Source: Planomicrobium sp. Y74 (GTDB lineage Bacteria > Bacillota > Bacilli > Bacillales_A > Planococcaceae). Taken from it: DNA of 64,000 bases. Position numbers and translations under genes: made by a program. Within the stretch, counting starts at the first letter, position 1, and every line of letters starts with the position of its first letter. Where the stretch lies: assembly GCF_003668635.1 (NCBI RefSeq), contig NZ_RCWH01000005.1:434001-498000 (forward strand). Reading direction: 5' to 3'. Below are positions 43,944 to 52,396 of this stretch, one piece after another. The notes under the pieces were generated by a model. It worked only from the letters and a program-made list of their open reading frames with translations, ran no database searches and was not told the DNA's origin.

Positions 43944-44582
43944 TTACACAATTTCTTTGGATTTCGCGCTGTTTTTTTCCAGCGTTTCAAGACGGCGTTC
44001 CATAGTCGAACGTTCGTGGCGTTCTTCGACTTTATTGCCAAGGGATTTGATGTAACTGGCCATATCATCGAACGAACCGATCCGTTCAGCAACCAGTTCA
44101 GGGCTTAGGATTTTATCCATCTGGTAATGTGCGCGAGTTGCGTTTTCTTTGCCCATCAATTGAAGCTGGCGTACTTTCATATCTTTTACTTTGTGCTTCA
44201 TTTCCTCATAGCGCTGCTCGAGTGCAACACTTTCCGCTGTGTTTTCGTCTAGAGTCTTGCGCAGTTCATCGACGCGGGAGCTATAGGCGGCAACTTCCTG
44301 TTCAGCGAATGCGGTTAAGTCACTTTCGCCTGCAGCCTGGGCTAGTTCAGCCTGTGCCTGGCGTTTTTCAAGGAGACTCTCAGTTTCCTGAAATTCTTTT
44401 TCCAGTTTGTTGCTCAAGCTTGTTTGGCGTTCCAGCCATTTGCCGGCAGTCTCCGTCTCTTTTTCAGCTTCCTGAATGTATTTATTCAATAAACTGATTG
44501 GATTTTTTTCCTCTTTCTTGTCGAGTATTGCATCCATGTCCGTTGCCACCGCGAATTTCAAACGCTGCCATAATGTTGTCAT
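43944..44582 (-). CDS. liaH: PspA/IM30 family protein (LiaH-like)
   Basis: 212 residues, almost entirely coiled coil: starts TTLWQRLKFAVATDMDAILD, then NPISLLNKYIQEAEKETETA and a long helix with Arg/Glu heptads. This is the PspA/IM30/LiaH fold (ESCRT-III-like), which oligomerises on membranes to protect them. RBS GGAGG before the ATG. Located between a small membrane protein gene and liaF as in B. subtilis liaIHGF; liaG is absent. Confidence 0.92.
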   Translation of the reverse strand: MTTLWQRLKFAVATDMDAILDKKEEKNPISLLNKYIQEAEKETETAGKWLERQTSLSNKLEKEFQETESLLEKRQAQAELAQAAGESDLTAFAEQEVAAYSSRVDELRKTLDENTAESVALEQRYEEMKHKVKDMKVRQLQLMGKENATRAHYQMDKILSPELVAERIGSFDDMASYIKSLGNKVEERHERSTMERRLETLEKNSAKSKEIV

Positions 44583-44594
44583 ATAATTTCCTCC

Positions 44595-44936
44595 TTATTT
44601 GTTTAGTTTTTGCCATTCTCTTTCAAAGTTGGTGAAAGGATCGTTTTTGACTGAATTTGAAACTTTTTCTTCATTCCAATTTTTGTAGATGTACCATAAT
44701 ACTGCAATGGCCAATACCCCTATAATCGCGGGCACATTGGAAACTGCTGAAATCGCTCCTACTGCTGCAACAAAACCCCACCAGATATTGGCGCCGGTTG
44801 AACTGCTTCTCAGGTAATAATGCACACCAATGTAGATGATGACCCCTGAAAAAGCGAGACCGATGATAGGGCCCAGATTGGAAAGGGCGATAATTCCGGC
44901 GATAATGCCGATGACTGTCATCCAAAATTTGTTCAA
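44595..44936 (-). CDS. liaI: LiaI-like small membrane protein
   Basis: 113 residues from the TTG at 44936 (GAGGAGGAAATAAC upstream). Four hydrophobic segments: WMTVIGIIAGIIALSNLG, PIIGLAFSGVIIYIGVHYYL, IWWGFVAAVGAISAVS and AIIGVLAIAVLWYIY, then a polar C terminus. Similar in size and place to LiaI, which anchors LiaH at the membrane. Sequence similarity to B. subtilis LiaI is not obvious by eye, so the symbol rests partly on gene order. First gene of the operon. Confidence 0.75.
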   Translation of the reverse strand: MNKFWMTVIGIIAGIIALSNLGPIIGLAFSGVIIYIGVHYYLRSSSTGANIWWGFVAAVGAISAVSNVPAIIGVLAIAVLWYIYKNWNEEKVSNSVKNDPFTNFEREWQKLNK

Positions 44937-45016
44937 GTTATTTCCTCCTCTCAATTTGTAACTTAATCTTAACAACTCTCCGAAATTGGCAACACGGTCT
45001 GTCACTGCATCTTTTA

Positions 45017-45028
45017 CTCAGACCTGAG
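45017..45028 (-). promoter_or_regulatory. Candidate LiaR box upstream of the lia operon
   Basis: CTCAG-AC-CTGAG, a perfect 5-bp inverted repeat 80 bp upstream of liaI, in the position where LiaR binds in related operons. The match to a published box is from memory, so it is tentative. Confidence 0.4.
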
Positions 45029-45104
45029 GCTTAGGCGGCTTCGGGCAGTTAACGCAAGTGCAGGGAAGGGTATAATGGAAAGAAAGCGGAAATGAGGTGG
45101 GATT

Positions 45105-46184
45105 TTGAAACAGATAACTGCAGGGGTTGTAATACTGCTGATCTATTGCTCTTTCGCAGGATACATAGGATGGGCCACTTTTATATGGCTGAACAGTTTT
45201 GCATTGCCCGTCAACAGTTGGGTTTTTATGTTTTTTTGGGCAGTTCTGGCGTTCAGTTATTTTATCGGAATGCTGGGCCATAAATGGCTGGGATTTACGA
45301 TTGCCGGTTCTTACTGGCTTGCCTTTTTTCAATACGCACTTTTGATAGTGCCGATTGCCAATCTGCTGGTTATCGTGATTGACCACCCCCGGGATATTCA
45401 GTTTGCCGGTTCATTGGCGGCAGCACTCTTCATACTGATTTTTAGTATCGGAACTTTCCTTGCCTACAGTCCTGTAGTGCGTAAAAAGGAATTCATTGTA
45501 AAAGGAAGTGGTGATGATTTGGATGTCGTCATTGCTTCTGATTTTCATCTCGGCGTTCTATCGGGCAAACGCCATCTGAAGCGCTTTGTCAATTTAAGCA
45601 ATAAACTCGAACCGGACCTGGTATTGCTAGCTGGAGATCTGGTGGATGATGATCCGATTTGGTATGCCAGATATGGCATGTCGGAAGTGATGCGCAAACT
45701 TAAGTCAAAATACGGCGTATTTGGAGTATTGGGCAACCACGAATATTATGGAAAGAAAATCCCATTGCTTGTCCGTGTGATGGAAGAATCCGGCGTTGTG
45801 ATATTAAGGGATGAAACGGTTGAAGTTGCAGGGAAATTCAATCTGACCGGGCGGGAAGAACGGACCAACGGCAAAAGAGATCCACTCGAAAACTTAAAGC
45901 CTGCAGGAAACCTGCCATGGATTGTGATGGACCATACGCCATCTGATTTAAAAACTCCGGTCGAGCTGGGTGTTGATTTTCATATTTCCGGCCATACCCA
46001 TAAGGGGCAGATGTGGCCTAATCATTTGATTACCAAAAGAGTATTTGAACTCGATTATGGCTACCGCATAAAAGAAGTTACACATTTTATCGTTTCTTCG
46101 GGTTTCGGCTTCTGGGGTCCGCCTATTCGCATAGGCAGCCGATCGGAATTATGGGCTGTGCGGATAAAATTCGAAAATATTTAA
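45105..46184 (+). CDS. Membrane-anchored metallophosphoesterase (calcineurin-like)
   Basis: 359 residues. Four N-terminal helices (to about residue 125) anchor the protein. The phosphoesterase domain has SDFHLG, LAGDLVDDDP, GNHEYY, and HISGHTHKGQMWP, the full D-x-H / GD-x-x-D / GNH[ED] / GH-x-H metal set. B. subtilis YkuE and YkoQ-type enzymes look alike; substrate unknown. Start is TTG at 45105 with GAGGTGG 5 nt upstream. It is divergent from the lia operon and 18 bp before dedA. Confidence 0.88.
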   Translation: MKQITAGVVILLIYCSFAGYIGWATFIWLNSFALPVNSWVFMFFWAVLAFSYFIGMLGHKWLGFTIAGSYWLAFFQYALLIVPIANLLVIVIDHPRDIQFAGSLAAALFILIFSIGTFLAYSPVVRKKEFIVKGSGDDLDVVIASDFHLGVLSGKRHLKRFVNLSNKLEPDLVLLAGDLVDDDPIWYARYGMSEVMRKLKSKYGVFGVLGNHEYYGKKIPLLVRVMEESGVVILRDETVEVAGKFNLTGREERTNGKRDPLENLKPAGNLPWIVMDHTPSDLKTPVELGVDFHISGHTHKGQMWPNHLITKRVFELDYGYRIKEVTHFIVSSGFGFWGPPIRIGSRSELWAVRIKFENI

Positions 46185-46202
46185 TTGAAAGAGTTGGTTT
46201 AA

Positions 46203-46811
46203 ATGGAAGCATGGATCACTGCTGTAATGGAAGACTATGGGTATGCAGGCATATTTTTTCTGATTCTATTGGAAAATATATTCCCGCCGGTCCCATCTGA
46301 AATTGTGCTGACTGTCGGAGGATTTATGACAACTAGCGCCGGATTGAGCATAACCGGAGTCATTGCAGCTTCGACTGCCGGTTCGGTTGCTGGAGCTGTC
46401 ATTCTTTATTACATCGGCAGGTGGCTGAGCGTAGAACGCTTGGAAAGCCTGGTCGAGAAATACGGCAAGTGGCTGCGTATCAAAAAGGATGATCTGCGCA
46501 AAGCGGATGCATGGTTCGATCGATACGGCGTCTGGGCGGTTTTCTTTGGAAGGCTGGTTCCTGTGGTCCGAAGCCTTATCTCTGTTCCTGCAGGAATGTC
46601 GGGCATGAAAGTGAAAATGTTTCTATTGTTTACGACTGCAGGAACGCTGATATGGAATACAATTCTAGTCATTGTCGGCGCCGCGGTCGGTGAAAACCGT
46701 GAAGCGATTATGCGGCAGTTGGGCATCTATTCGAATGTTGTTTATGTTTTATTGGCTTTGGGAGCGGTTGTAGGCATATGGTACTTCATCCGGAGAAGGC
46801 ATAAGAAGTAG
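46203..46811 (+). CDS. DedA family membrane protein
   Basis: 202 residues, five or six helices. ENIFPPVPSEIVLTVGGFMTT near residue 25 and FGRLVPVVRSLISVPAGMSGM near residue 115 are the conserved DedA/SNARE-associated motifs with the key acidic and Arg residues. DedA proteins flip lipids, including undecaprenyl phosphate or phosphatidylethanolamine, across the membrane; which one cannot be told. RBS AAAGAG-TTGG is weak; coupling to the phosphoesterase is likely. Both may act on envelope lipids. Confidence 0.9.
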   Translation: MEAWITAVMEDYGYAGIFFLILLENIFPPVPSEIVLTVGGFMTTSAGLSITGVIAASTAGSVAGAVILYYIGRWLSVERLESLVEKYGKWLRIKKDDLRKADAWFDRYGVWAVFFGRLVPVVRSLISVPAGMSGMKVKMFLLFTTAGTLIWNTILVIVGAAVGENREAIMRQLGIYSNVVYVLLALGAVVGIWYFIRRRHKK

Positions 46812-46887
46812 TCAGGGACAGCTTGAAATTGAAGCTGGTTACATAAATTGCTATAATAATTAGATAATTAGATTGGAGGATGTTTTT

Positions 46888-47838
46888 ATGAAGCCGATTG
46901 TTTATATAACCCGAAAATTGCCAGAGGAGGCAGTAAAGGGTCTTGAAAATTCCTATGAAGTGCGGATGTGGCAGGAGGAAGAAAAACCTGTGCCACGTGA
47001 AGTTCTAATGGAAGAAGCCAGAAAAGCATCAGCCCTGTGGACGATGCTTTCTGACCAGATAGACAGGGAATTGATAGAAGCAGCAACGGATTTAAAAATC
47101 ATTTCCAATCTGGCGGTGGGCTATAACAATATCGATTTGGATGCAGCAAGGGAACGTGGAATTGCTGTAACGAATACACCGGAAGTTCTAACGGAAACGA
47201 CTGCAGATTTGGCATTTGGTTTGCTGCTGGCAACTGCCAGACGGCTGGTCGAAGCGGAAAAAACGGTCCGTTCAGGTGAGTGGAAGTCATGGACGCCTAT
47301 GGGCATGACAGGGCAGGATGTCTATGGCGCAACTCTCGGGATCATCGGGATGGGACGAATCGGAGAGGGCGTCTGCAGAAGAGCCAGTGGTTTTGACATG
47401 AAAGTGATGTATCATAATCGTACTCGCAGAAGCCTGGAAGATGTGGAATATGCGGAACTTGATGAACTATTGGCCGAATCCGATTTTGTAATGATCCTTA
47501 CTCCTTTGACAGCAGAAACCAAAGGGATGATCGGCAAACGGGAATTGGAATTAATGAAGAACACGGCATGCCTGGTCAATGTCGCCAGAGGCGGTATAGT
47601 GGACGAGGACGCCTTATACGAAGCGCTGAAATCACGGAAAATTTGGGGAGCTGGACTTGATGTCTTTGAACAGGAACCGCTTCCGCTCGACAATAAGCTG
47701 CTGGAGCTTGATAATCTGACTGTCCTCCCGCATATCGGCAGCGCCGGTATACGTACAAGGTTGAAAATGATGGCATTGAATGCAGAAGCGATTTCTGCGT
47801 GCCTCGAAGGGCAATCCATTAAAAACAGGGTTTGTTGA
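46888..47838 (+). CDS. D-2-hydroxyacid dehydrogenase (glyoxylate/hydroxypyruvate reductase type)
   Basis: 316 residues from the ATG at 46888 with TTGGAGGATG upstream. The NAD-binding motif is LGIIGMGRIGEGVCRRA, and the catalytic set is Arg in VNVARGGIVDE, Glu in DVFEQEPLP and His in LPHIGSAG. LAVGYNNIDLDAARERGI and TADLAFGLLLATARRL are typical of the glycerate dehydrogenase branch. It reduces glyoxylate or hydroxypyruvate with NAD(P)H in the cytoplasm. Single gene with its own terminator. Confidence 0.9.
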   Translation: MKPIVYITRKLPEEAVKGLENSYEVRMWQEEEKPVPREVLMEEARKASALWTMLSDQIDRELIEAATDLKIISNLAVGYNNIDLDAARERGIAVTNTPEVLTETTADLAFGLLLATARRLVEAEKTVRSGEWKSWTPMGMTGQDVYGATLGIIGMGRIGEGVCRRASGFDMKVMYHNRTRRSLEDVEYAELDELLAESDFVMILTPLTAETKGMIGKRELELMKNTACLVNVARGGIVDEDALYEALKSRKIWGAGLDVFEQEPLPLDNKLLELDNLTVLPHIGSAGIRTRLKMMALNAEAISACLEGQSIKNRVC

Positions 47839-47874
47839 TCGGTAAGTAATTCAGTGAAAATCAATTGCACTACA

Positions 47875-47906
47875 AAAACAGCCGTTTCTGCGGCTGTTTT
47901 ATTTTT
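47875..47906 (+). terminator. Terminator after the hydroxyacid dehydrogenase gene
   Basis: AAAACAGCCG / CGGCTGTTTT with 6-nt loop followed by ATTTTT. Confidence 0.87.
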
Positions 47907-48003
47907 GCCTAAGTTGAATAATAGCTTAATTTATTGTAAAATGGTTGAGGTTTTGAAGTCTCGATGACTGAAGAAGCAAATAGAAGAATAGGGGGTATGA
48001 TTC

Positions 48004-48966
48004 ATGCAAAATCATACGCACAACGTTTTACTTTATTACTTATATACACCGATCGAAGATCCTGAAACTTTTGCAGTTGAGCATTTGGCAGCCTGCAAGG
48101 AGCTCGAATTGAAAGGCCGTATCCTGGTGTCTGAAGAAGGCATCAACGGTACATGTTCAGGCACAATCGAGCAAACGGAAGCTTATATGGAGATGATGAA
48201 AAACGATGAACGTTTTTCGGATATCGTCTTTAAAATTGATGAAGCTGATGGACACGCATTCAAGAAAATGCACGTTCGCGCTAAAAAAGAAATTGTTCAC
48301 TTAGGCTTGGAAGATGACATCAATCCAAACGAATTGACTGGCACTTACCTGGAGCCTGCTGAATTCTATAAACGCATGCAAGATCAGAACACAATCGTTC
48401 TTGATGCCCGCAATGATTACGAATACGATCTTGGCCATTTCCGCGGTGCTATCCGTCCGGATATTGAGAACTTCCGCGATTTGCCGGAATGGGTCAAAGA
48501 AAATAAAGAAATGTTTGAAGGCAAGAAAATTTTGACGTATTGCACAGGCGGAATCCGCTGTGAAAAATTCTCCGGCTGGCTGAAAAGAGAAGGCTTTGAA
48601 GATGTGGCACAGCTTCACGGCGGCATTGCTACTTATGGTAAAGACCCTGAAGTGAAAGGACAGCTTTGGGACGGACAGATGTACGTCTTTGATGAGCGTA
48701 TCGCAGTGCCTGTTAACCAGGTGGAACATACAGTAGTAGGCAAAGACCATTTCACAGGTGAGCCATGTGAGCGCTACGTAAACTGTGCAAACCCGGAGTG
48801 CAACAAGAAAATCCTTAGCTCCGAAGAAAACGAGCATAAGTTTATGCGTTCATGCAGTGACGAATGCCGCGAACATCCGCGCAACCGTTATGCATTCGAA
48901 CACGGTTTGACTGGTGCAGAAGTGCAAGAAAGACTTGACGCTTTAAAAGAAACATCTGAAGTTTAA
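48004..48966 (+). CDS. trhO: TrhO: oxygen-dependent tRNA uridine hydroxylase (rhodanese type)
   Basis: 320 residues. N-terminal acylphosphatase-like domain ([16 protein letters not shown]), then rhodanese domain with the catalytic Cys180 in [11 protein letters not shown] (with Cys186) and [18 protein letters not shown]. The C-terminal region has zinc-like cysteines ([20 protein letters not shown]). TrhO/YbfQ installs 5-hydroxyuridine at tRNA position 34 using O2. RBS GGGGGTATGATTC is moderate. Strong terminator follows. Confidence 0.93.
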   Translation: MQNHTHNVLLYYLYTPIEDPETFAVEHLAACKELELKGRILVSEEGINGTCSGTIEQTEAYMEMMKNDERFSDIVFKIDEADGHAFKKMHVRAKKEIVHLGLEDDINPNELTGTYLEPAEFYKRMQDQNTIVLDARNDYEYDLGHFRGAIRPDIENFRDLPEWVKENKEMFEGKKILTYCTGGIRCEKFSGWLKREGFEDVAQLHGGIATYGKDPEVKGQLWDGQMYVFDERIAVPVNQVEHTVVGKDHFTGEPCERYVNCANPECNKKILSSEENEHKFMRSCSDECREHPRNRYAFEHGLTGAEVQERLDALKETSEV

Positions 48967-49019
48967 TAGAAGAAAACCAAGAAAAGCTGTCTAGATTGAC
49001 CTAATACAATAAGGCAAGG

Positions 49020-49071
49020 AAAAACACTCCCAACGTCGTATGTAGTAATAACGACGCTGGGGGTGTTTTTC
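49020..49071 (+). terminator. Terminator after trhO
   Basis: AAAACACTCCCAACGTCGT pairs with ACGACGCTGGGGGTGTTTT, two mismatches, then T-run. Confidence 0.88.
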
Positions 49072-49096
49072 TGTATGGGTTCATAAAATGATTCAG

Positions 49097-49123
49097 GTTT
49101 TAGCTTTTGAGATGTCCGGGTAA
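49097..49123 (+). promoter_or_regulatory. Probable sigma-B-type promoter
   Basis: GTTTTA, 15 nt, GGGTAA: five of six bases in each box, spacing at the upper limit. It precedes another YflT-domain gene by 36 bp. Confidence 0.5.
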
Positions 49124-49158
49124 ATAAAAGTAAGACGATAAACGGGAGGCTGGTTAGT

Positions 49159-49500
49159 ATGAAGACAACAAATCGTGAATTTGAAGTGGTTTATACAGAA
49201 CGGGAGCTTGAAGAAAAAGTGGAAGAAATGAAATCATGGGGATATAACAAAAATGATATACATGTTCTGGCGGATAATGCGGATATTCTTAACTCTGTTG
49301 AAGTCCAAGAAGGAGTCCAGACACACGAAACAGAAACCATTACAGATAAATTCAAATCAATCTTCACCGGGAAAGATGCGGTACGCGAAGAGTTAACTAA
49401 ACTGAATTTAAGCCAAACAGAAATCGATGAATTTCACGATATTCTCGAAAATGACGGGATTGTGCTATATACAGACCATCGAAACGATAATCGAATATAG
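49159..49500 (+). CDS. Single YflT (Gsp17M)-domain stress protein
   Basis: 113 residues, one YflT domain: EFEVVYTERELEEKVEEMKS, NKNDIHVLADNADI, then a helix-rich part with FTGKDAVREELTKLNLSQTEIDEFHDILENDGIVLYTDH. It resembles each half of the tandem protein at 13443 and the N terminus of the protein at 11242. Function unknown; stress-inducible by family. RBS GGGAGGC. A sigma-B-type promoter lies upstream. Confidence 0.83.
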   Translation: MKTTNREFEVVYTERELEEKVEEMKSWGYNKNDIHVLADNADILNSVEVQEGVQTHETETITDKFKSIFTGKDAVREELTKLNLSQTEIDEFHDILENDGIVLYTDHRNDNRI

Positions 49501-49614
49501 CTTAAAAGAAACAACTGAAAACGCAATGCGGCTTTCACTCATTTTGGACATGACATAGGACGTGGTGGAGAAAAATTCAATGAGGAAAAATAAAAGACGA
49601 GGATGTTTGATAAA

Positions 49615-49647
49615 CAAAAAAGTACCGGGCATCTATTTGCCCGGTAT
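49615..49647 (-). terminator. Terminator for the MerR/CxxC gene pair
   Basis: TACCGGGCA / TTGCCCGGTA hairpin with six T on the minus strand. Confidence 0.8.
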
Positions 49648-49650
49648 TTC

Positions 49651-49782
49651 TTATACTTCAGATTCTTTTTCTGCACAATTGAAACAGAAAAGTTCCCCTT
49701 CAATATACACTCCATCCAGGAAACCATCACGGCAATAAACTTCTTTTCCGCAATTCACACAAGTTCCAATTAGCTCAAGCAT
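49651..49782 (-). CDS. Small CxxC zinc-ribbon-like protein
   Basis: 43 residues starting at the ATG at 49782, overlapping the end of the upstream MerR gene by 8 bp. It has two C-x2-C pairs (TCVNCGKEVYC near the N terminus, LFCFNCAEKE at the C terminus), spaced as in a one-zinc ribbon. No strong ribosome site is seen, so translation probably depends on the overlap. I do not recognise a named family; a regulator or a small metal-binding partner is possible. Confidence 0.6.
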   Translation of the reverse strand: MLELIGTCVNCGKEVYCRDGFLDGVYIEGELFCFNCAEKESEV

Positions 49783-50641
49783 CTGCCAAACCGTCAGCAA
49801 ATATGTACATTGCTTCACGCAGGTATTTCGATAAGCCAGCTCCGTGCCGATCGATATTCTTGGCGAAACGGCTGTCGTTTGCATAAAGATCGGCAAGACC
49901 GCGGAACATTTTCGGTGAACAGTTATAGAAACGGTCCAGCAACGTATAATAGGCCTGCATTTCGACTTGGACTTCAGGCGCTTCCGGAGGCAGATGCATC
50001 AAATTGGAGACGGCATTGTATATCCGATCGCCTTCCCGGTTGATTTCTTCGAGATCCTCTTCTTCTTTTTCCGGTTTTTCAGTTGCAACTGTCGTTTCCG
50101 GTTCGTTTGCAACTGGTTCCTGCTGTGCCACAGCAGGTTCCGGCTCAGTAAAGTTAACCTCTTCCAGTATTTCATCCTGGCTGCCAATTTCTCCATCTGC
50201 TGTATCGATTTCTGCGGCATCCTCTTGAGCCGGTGAATCCAAATACAATTTAATATTATCATCTGTCTTTTTGATGCTGAATGCTGAAAAACGTTCTTCA
50301 TTGCTTTGTTCCTGGACTCCCGCATATTCCAGCTGAGTATGCTCAGCATTTTCTATCAACTTTTCAATGCGTAGTTTCTTCTGGCGCAATAACTCTGCGT
50401 GTTGTGTCAAAGCATAAGTGGCGTCAAAACCTTCGGCAACCAGTTCCTGGATTTTTTTCAGTGAAAATCCTAATTCTTTGAAAAATAAGATGTGCTGGAG
50501 CAGTTTCAAATCATCGTCATTATAATAACGGTACCGGTTGGATCCTATATTCGAAGGCTTCATCAAACCGATGCTGTCGTAATGATGGAGAGTGCGGACA
50601 CTGACTCCTGCTATTGTAGCTACTTCCTGTACTTTGTACAT
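49775..50641 (-). CDS. MerR family regulator with TipAS-like domain and acidic insert
   Basis: 288 residues. MerR helix-turn-helix with wings: VQEVATIAGVSVRTLHHYDSIGLMKPS and NRYRYYNDDDLKLLQHILFFKELGFSL. A coiled coil leads to the effector part, which has the TipAS helices at the C terminus (YYTLLDRFYNCSPKMFRGLADLY and AGLSKYLREAMYIFADGLA). Between them, residues about 125-210, is an unusual acidic, Pro/Glu/Thr-rich insert absent from Mta/TipAL-type regulators. RBS AAGAGGTGATTAATT. Its own promoter has the 19-bp spacer characteristic of MerR control. Confidence 0.85.
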   Translation of the reverse strand: MYKVQEVATIAGVSVRTLHHYDSIGLMKPSNIGSNRYRYYNDDDLKLLQHILFFKELGFSLKKIQELVAEGFDATYALTQHAELLRQKKLRIEKLIENAEHTQLEYAGVQEQSNEERFSAFSIKKTDDNIKLYLDSPAQEDAAEIDTADGEIGSQDEILEEVNFTEPEPAVAQQEPVANEPETTVATEKPEKEEEDLEEINREGDRIYNAVSNLMHLPPEAPEVQVEMQAYYTLLDRFYNCSPKMFRGLADLYANDSRFAKNIDRHGAGLSKYLREAMYIFADGLADA

Positions 50642-50661
50642 AATTAATCACCTCTTCCATT

Positions 50662-50692
50662 AGATTAGACTATGACGTTCCGTAAGTGTCAA
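50662..50692 (-). promoter_or_regulatory. MerR-type promoter with 19-bp spacer
   Basis: On the minus strand TTGACA, 19 nt, TAATCT. The over-long spacer contains a partial dyad (GACACTT ... AACGTC). MerR regulators activate exactly this kind of promoter by twisting the spacer, so autoregulation is likely. Confidence 0.65.
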
Positions 50693-50845
50693 TACCTTTT
50701 AGTGCTTGTTAAATAAAATGCTACTTTAAGCATGGAAATTAATCTTGGGAATAAGGTGTTTTAAGAAAAGAGTTTTAAATTTAGAAAATTCATTAAAATT
50801 AGAAAAATGCCTGTAAATTCTTAGCAGCTTGTGGAATAATGTATT

Positions 50846-50859
50846 TGTAAGCGCTTTCT
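50846..50859 (+). promoter_or_regulatory. Catabolite responsive element (cre)
   Basis: TGTAAGCGCTTTCT fits the CcpA operator consensus (WTGNAANCGNWNNCW family; near-palindrome AAGCGCTTT). It sits just before the -10 TATACT (50861-50866), so CcpA would repress the downstream catabolic operon when glucose is present. Confidence 0.75.
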
Positions 50860-50893
50860 TTATACTGAACCATTACAGAGGAGGAACGGATTA

Positions 50894-52375
50894 ATGAAAT
50901 TAACGAATTACGTAAATGGGAAATGGCAGGATGCAGGTCATAAAAAATACGCTGCTGTATTAAATCCGGCGACAGGTGAAGAGTTGGCGCAAGTTCAGAT
51001 GTCATCTGCAGAAGATGTGGATGTAGCAGCAAAGGCTGCGAAAGCGGCACAGAAGTCATGGGCAAAAGTTCCGGCGCCGAAACGGGCGTCGTATTTATAT
51101 GAAATCGGACGGATTATGAAAGAAAGGAAAGAGCATCTTGCACAGGTATTGACTAAAGAAATGGGCAAAGTGATTGAAGAAGGCCGGGGAGAAGTGCAGG
51201 AAGGAATCGACATGGCTTTTTATATGGCTGGAGAGGGGCGACGGCTTTTTGGGGAAACGACTCCTTCAGAGCTGGCTGATAAATTTGCCATGAGCATCCG
51301 GGCACCGATTGGGATTGTCGGATTGATCACCCCTTGGAATTTCCCTGTGGCAATCGCCACCTGGAAGTCGTTTCCGGCAATCGTCGCAGGCAACACGTTC
51401 TTGTGGAAACCGGCAACAGAAACACCGATGATGGCTTATGAGATGAGCAAGATATTTGCCGAGGCTGGACTGCCGGATGGAGTAGCCAATGTTGTTTTTG
51501 GTGCAGGGTCGGAAGTTGGAACCGCAATGCTGGAACATCCCGATATACGGGTTATTTCCTTTACCGGATCAACCGAAACAGGGAGGAAGATAGCAGAACT
51601 CGGAGGGCGCAATCTTAAAAAAGTTTCTTTGGAGATGGGCGGGAAAAATGCCGTCATTGTGATGGAAGATGCAGATTTGGATTTGGCGGTTGAAGGCATT
51701 CTATGGAGTGCTTTTGGAACAGCCGGGCAACGGTGCACCGCCTGCAGCCGGGTTATTGTCCATGAACAAGTAAAAGAAGAACTTCAAAAAAGGCTGCTTG
51801 CTAAAATGGAAAGCCTGACGATTGGCGATGGATTGGATGAAAGCATAAAAGTAGGCCCAGTTATCAACAAAGAGGCCCTTGAAAAAATACATTCCTATAT
51901 TGAAATCGGCAAACAGGAAGGCGCAGTTCTTCTCGCGGGAGGAGAGATTCTGACCGGTGGCCATTTCGATAAAGGAAACTATTACGCACCGACATTGTTT
52001 ACGGATGTATCTGCATCGATGAGAATTGCTCAGGAGGAAATTTTTGGTCCGGTTGTTTCTATTATTGAAGTTGATAGTTTTGAAGCGGCAATTGAAGTGA
52101 ATAATGGTGTTATTTATGGGCTTTCCAGTTCCATTTATACCCAGGATGTTAACCGGGCATTTAAAGCACAACGGGATTTGGACACAGGAATTGTCTATAT
52201 TAATGCGGGGACGAGCGGAGCTGAAATTCATTTGCCTTTTGGTGGAACAAAAGGTACCGGCAACGGACACAGAGATTCTGGGGTTGCGGCGCTGGACGTC
52301 TTTACTGAGTGGAAATCCGTCTATGTGGATTTCAGCGGTAAGCTGCAGCGGGCGCAAATAGACAATGAAATTTGA
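50894..52375 (+). CDS. Aldehyde dehydrogenase, probable aminoadipate semialdehyde dehydrogenase
   Basis: 493 residues. NAD-dependent ALDH with the Rossmann motif FTGSTETGRKIAELG, catalytic Glu247 in LEMGGKN and Cys281 in GQRCTACSR, and EEIFGPVVSIIE. Next gene encodes lysine 6-dehydrogenase, whose product is 2-aminoadipate 6-semialdehyde, so this enzyme probably oxidises that to 2-aminoadipate; the substrate is inferred from context. RBS AGAGGAGGAAC. A cre site lies at its promoter. Confidence 0.85.
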   Translation: MKLTNYVNGKWQDAGHKKYAAVLNPATGEELAQVQMSSAEDVDVAAKAAKAAQKSWAKVPAPKRASYLYEIGRIMKERKEHLAQVLTKEMGKVIEEGRGEVQEGIDMAFYMAGEGRRLFGETTPSELADKFAMSIRAPIGIVGLITPWNFPVAIATWKSFPAIVAGNTFLWKPATETPMMAYEMSKIFAEAGLPDGVANVVFGAGSEVGTAMLEHPDIRVISFTGSTETGRKIAELGGRNLKKVSLEMGGKNAVIVMEDADLDLAVEGILWSAFGTAGQRCTACSRVIVHEQVKEELQKRLLAKMESLTIGDGLDESIKVGPVINKEALEKIHSYIEIGKQEGAVLLAGGEILTGGHFDKGNYYAPTLFTDVSASMRIAQEEIFGPVVSIIEVDSFEAAIEVNNGVIYGLSSSIYTQDVNRAFKAQRDLDTGIVYINAGTSGAEIHLPFGGTKGTGNGHRDSGVAALDVFTEWKSVYVDFSGKLQRAQIDNEI

Positions 52376-52396
52376 AGAAGAGAGGGGCGTTCTGAG

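Noticed and set aside
51701-52357. 218-codon minus-strand frame across the aldehyde dehydrogenase
   Set aside because: It is a shadow of the conserved enzyme, contains no recognisable domain and has no start signals.
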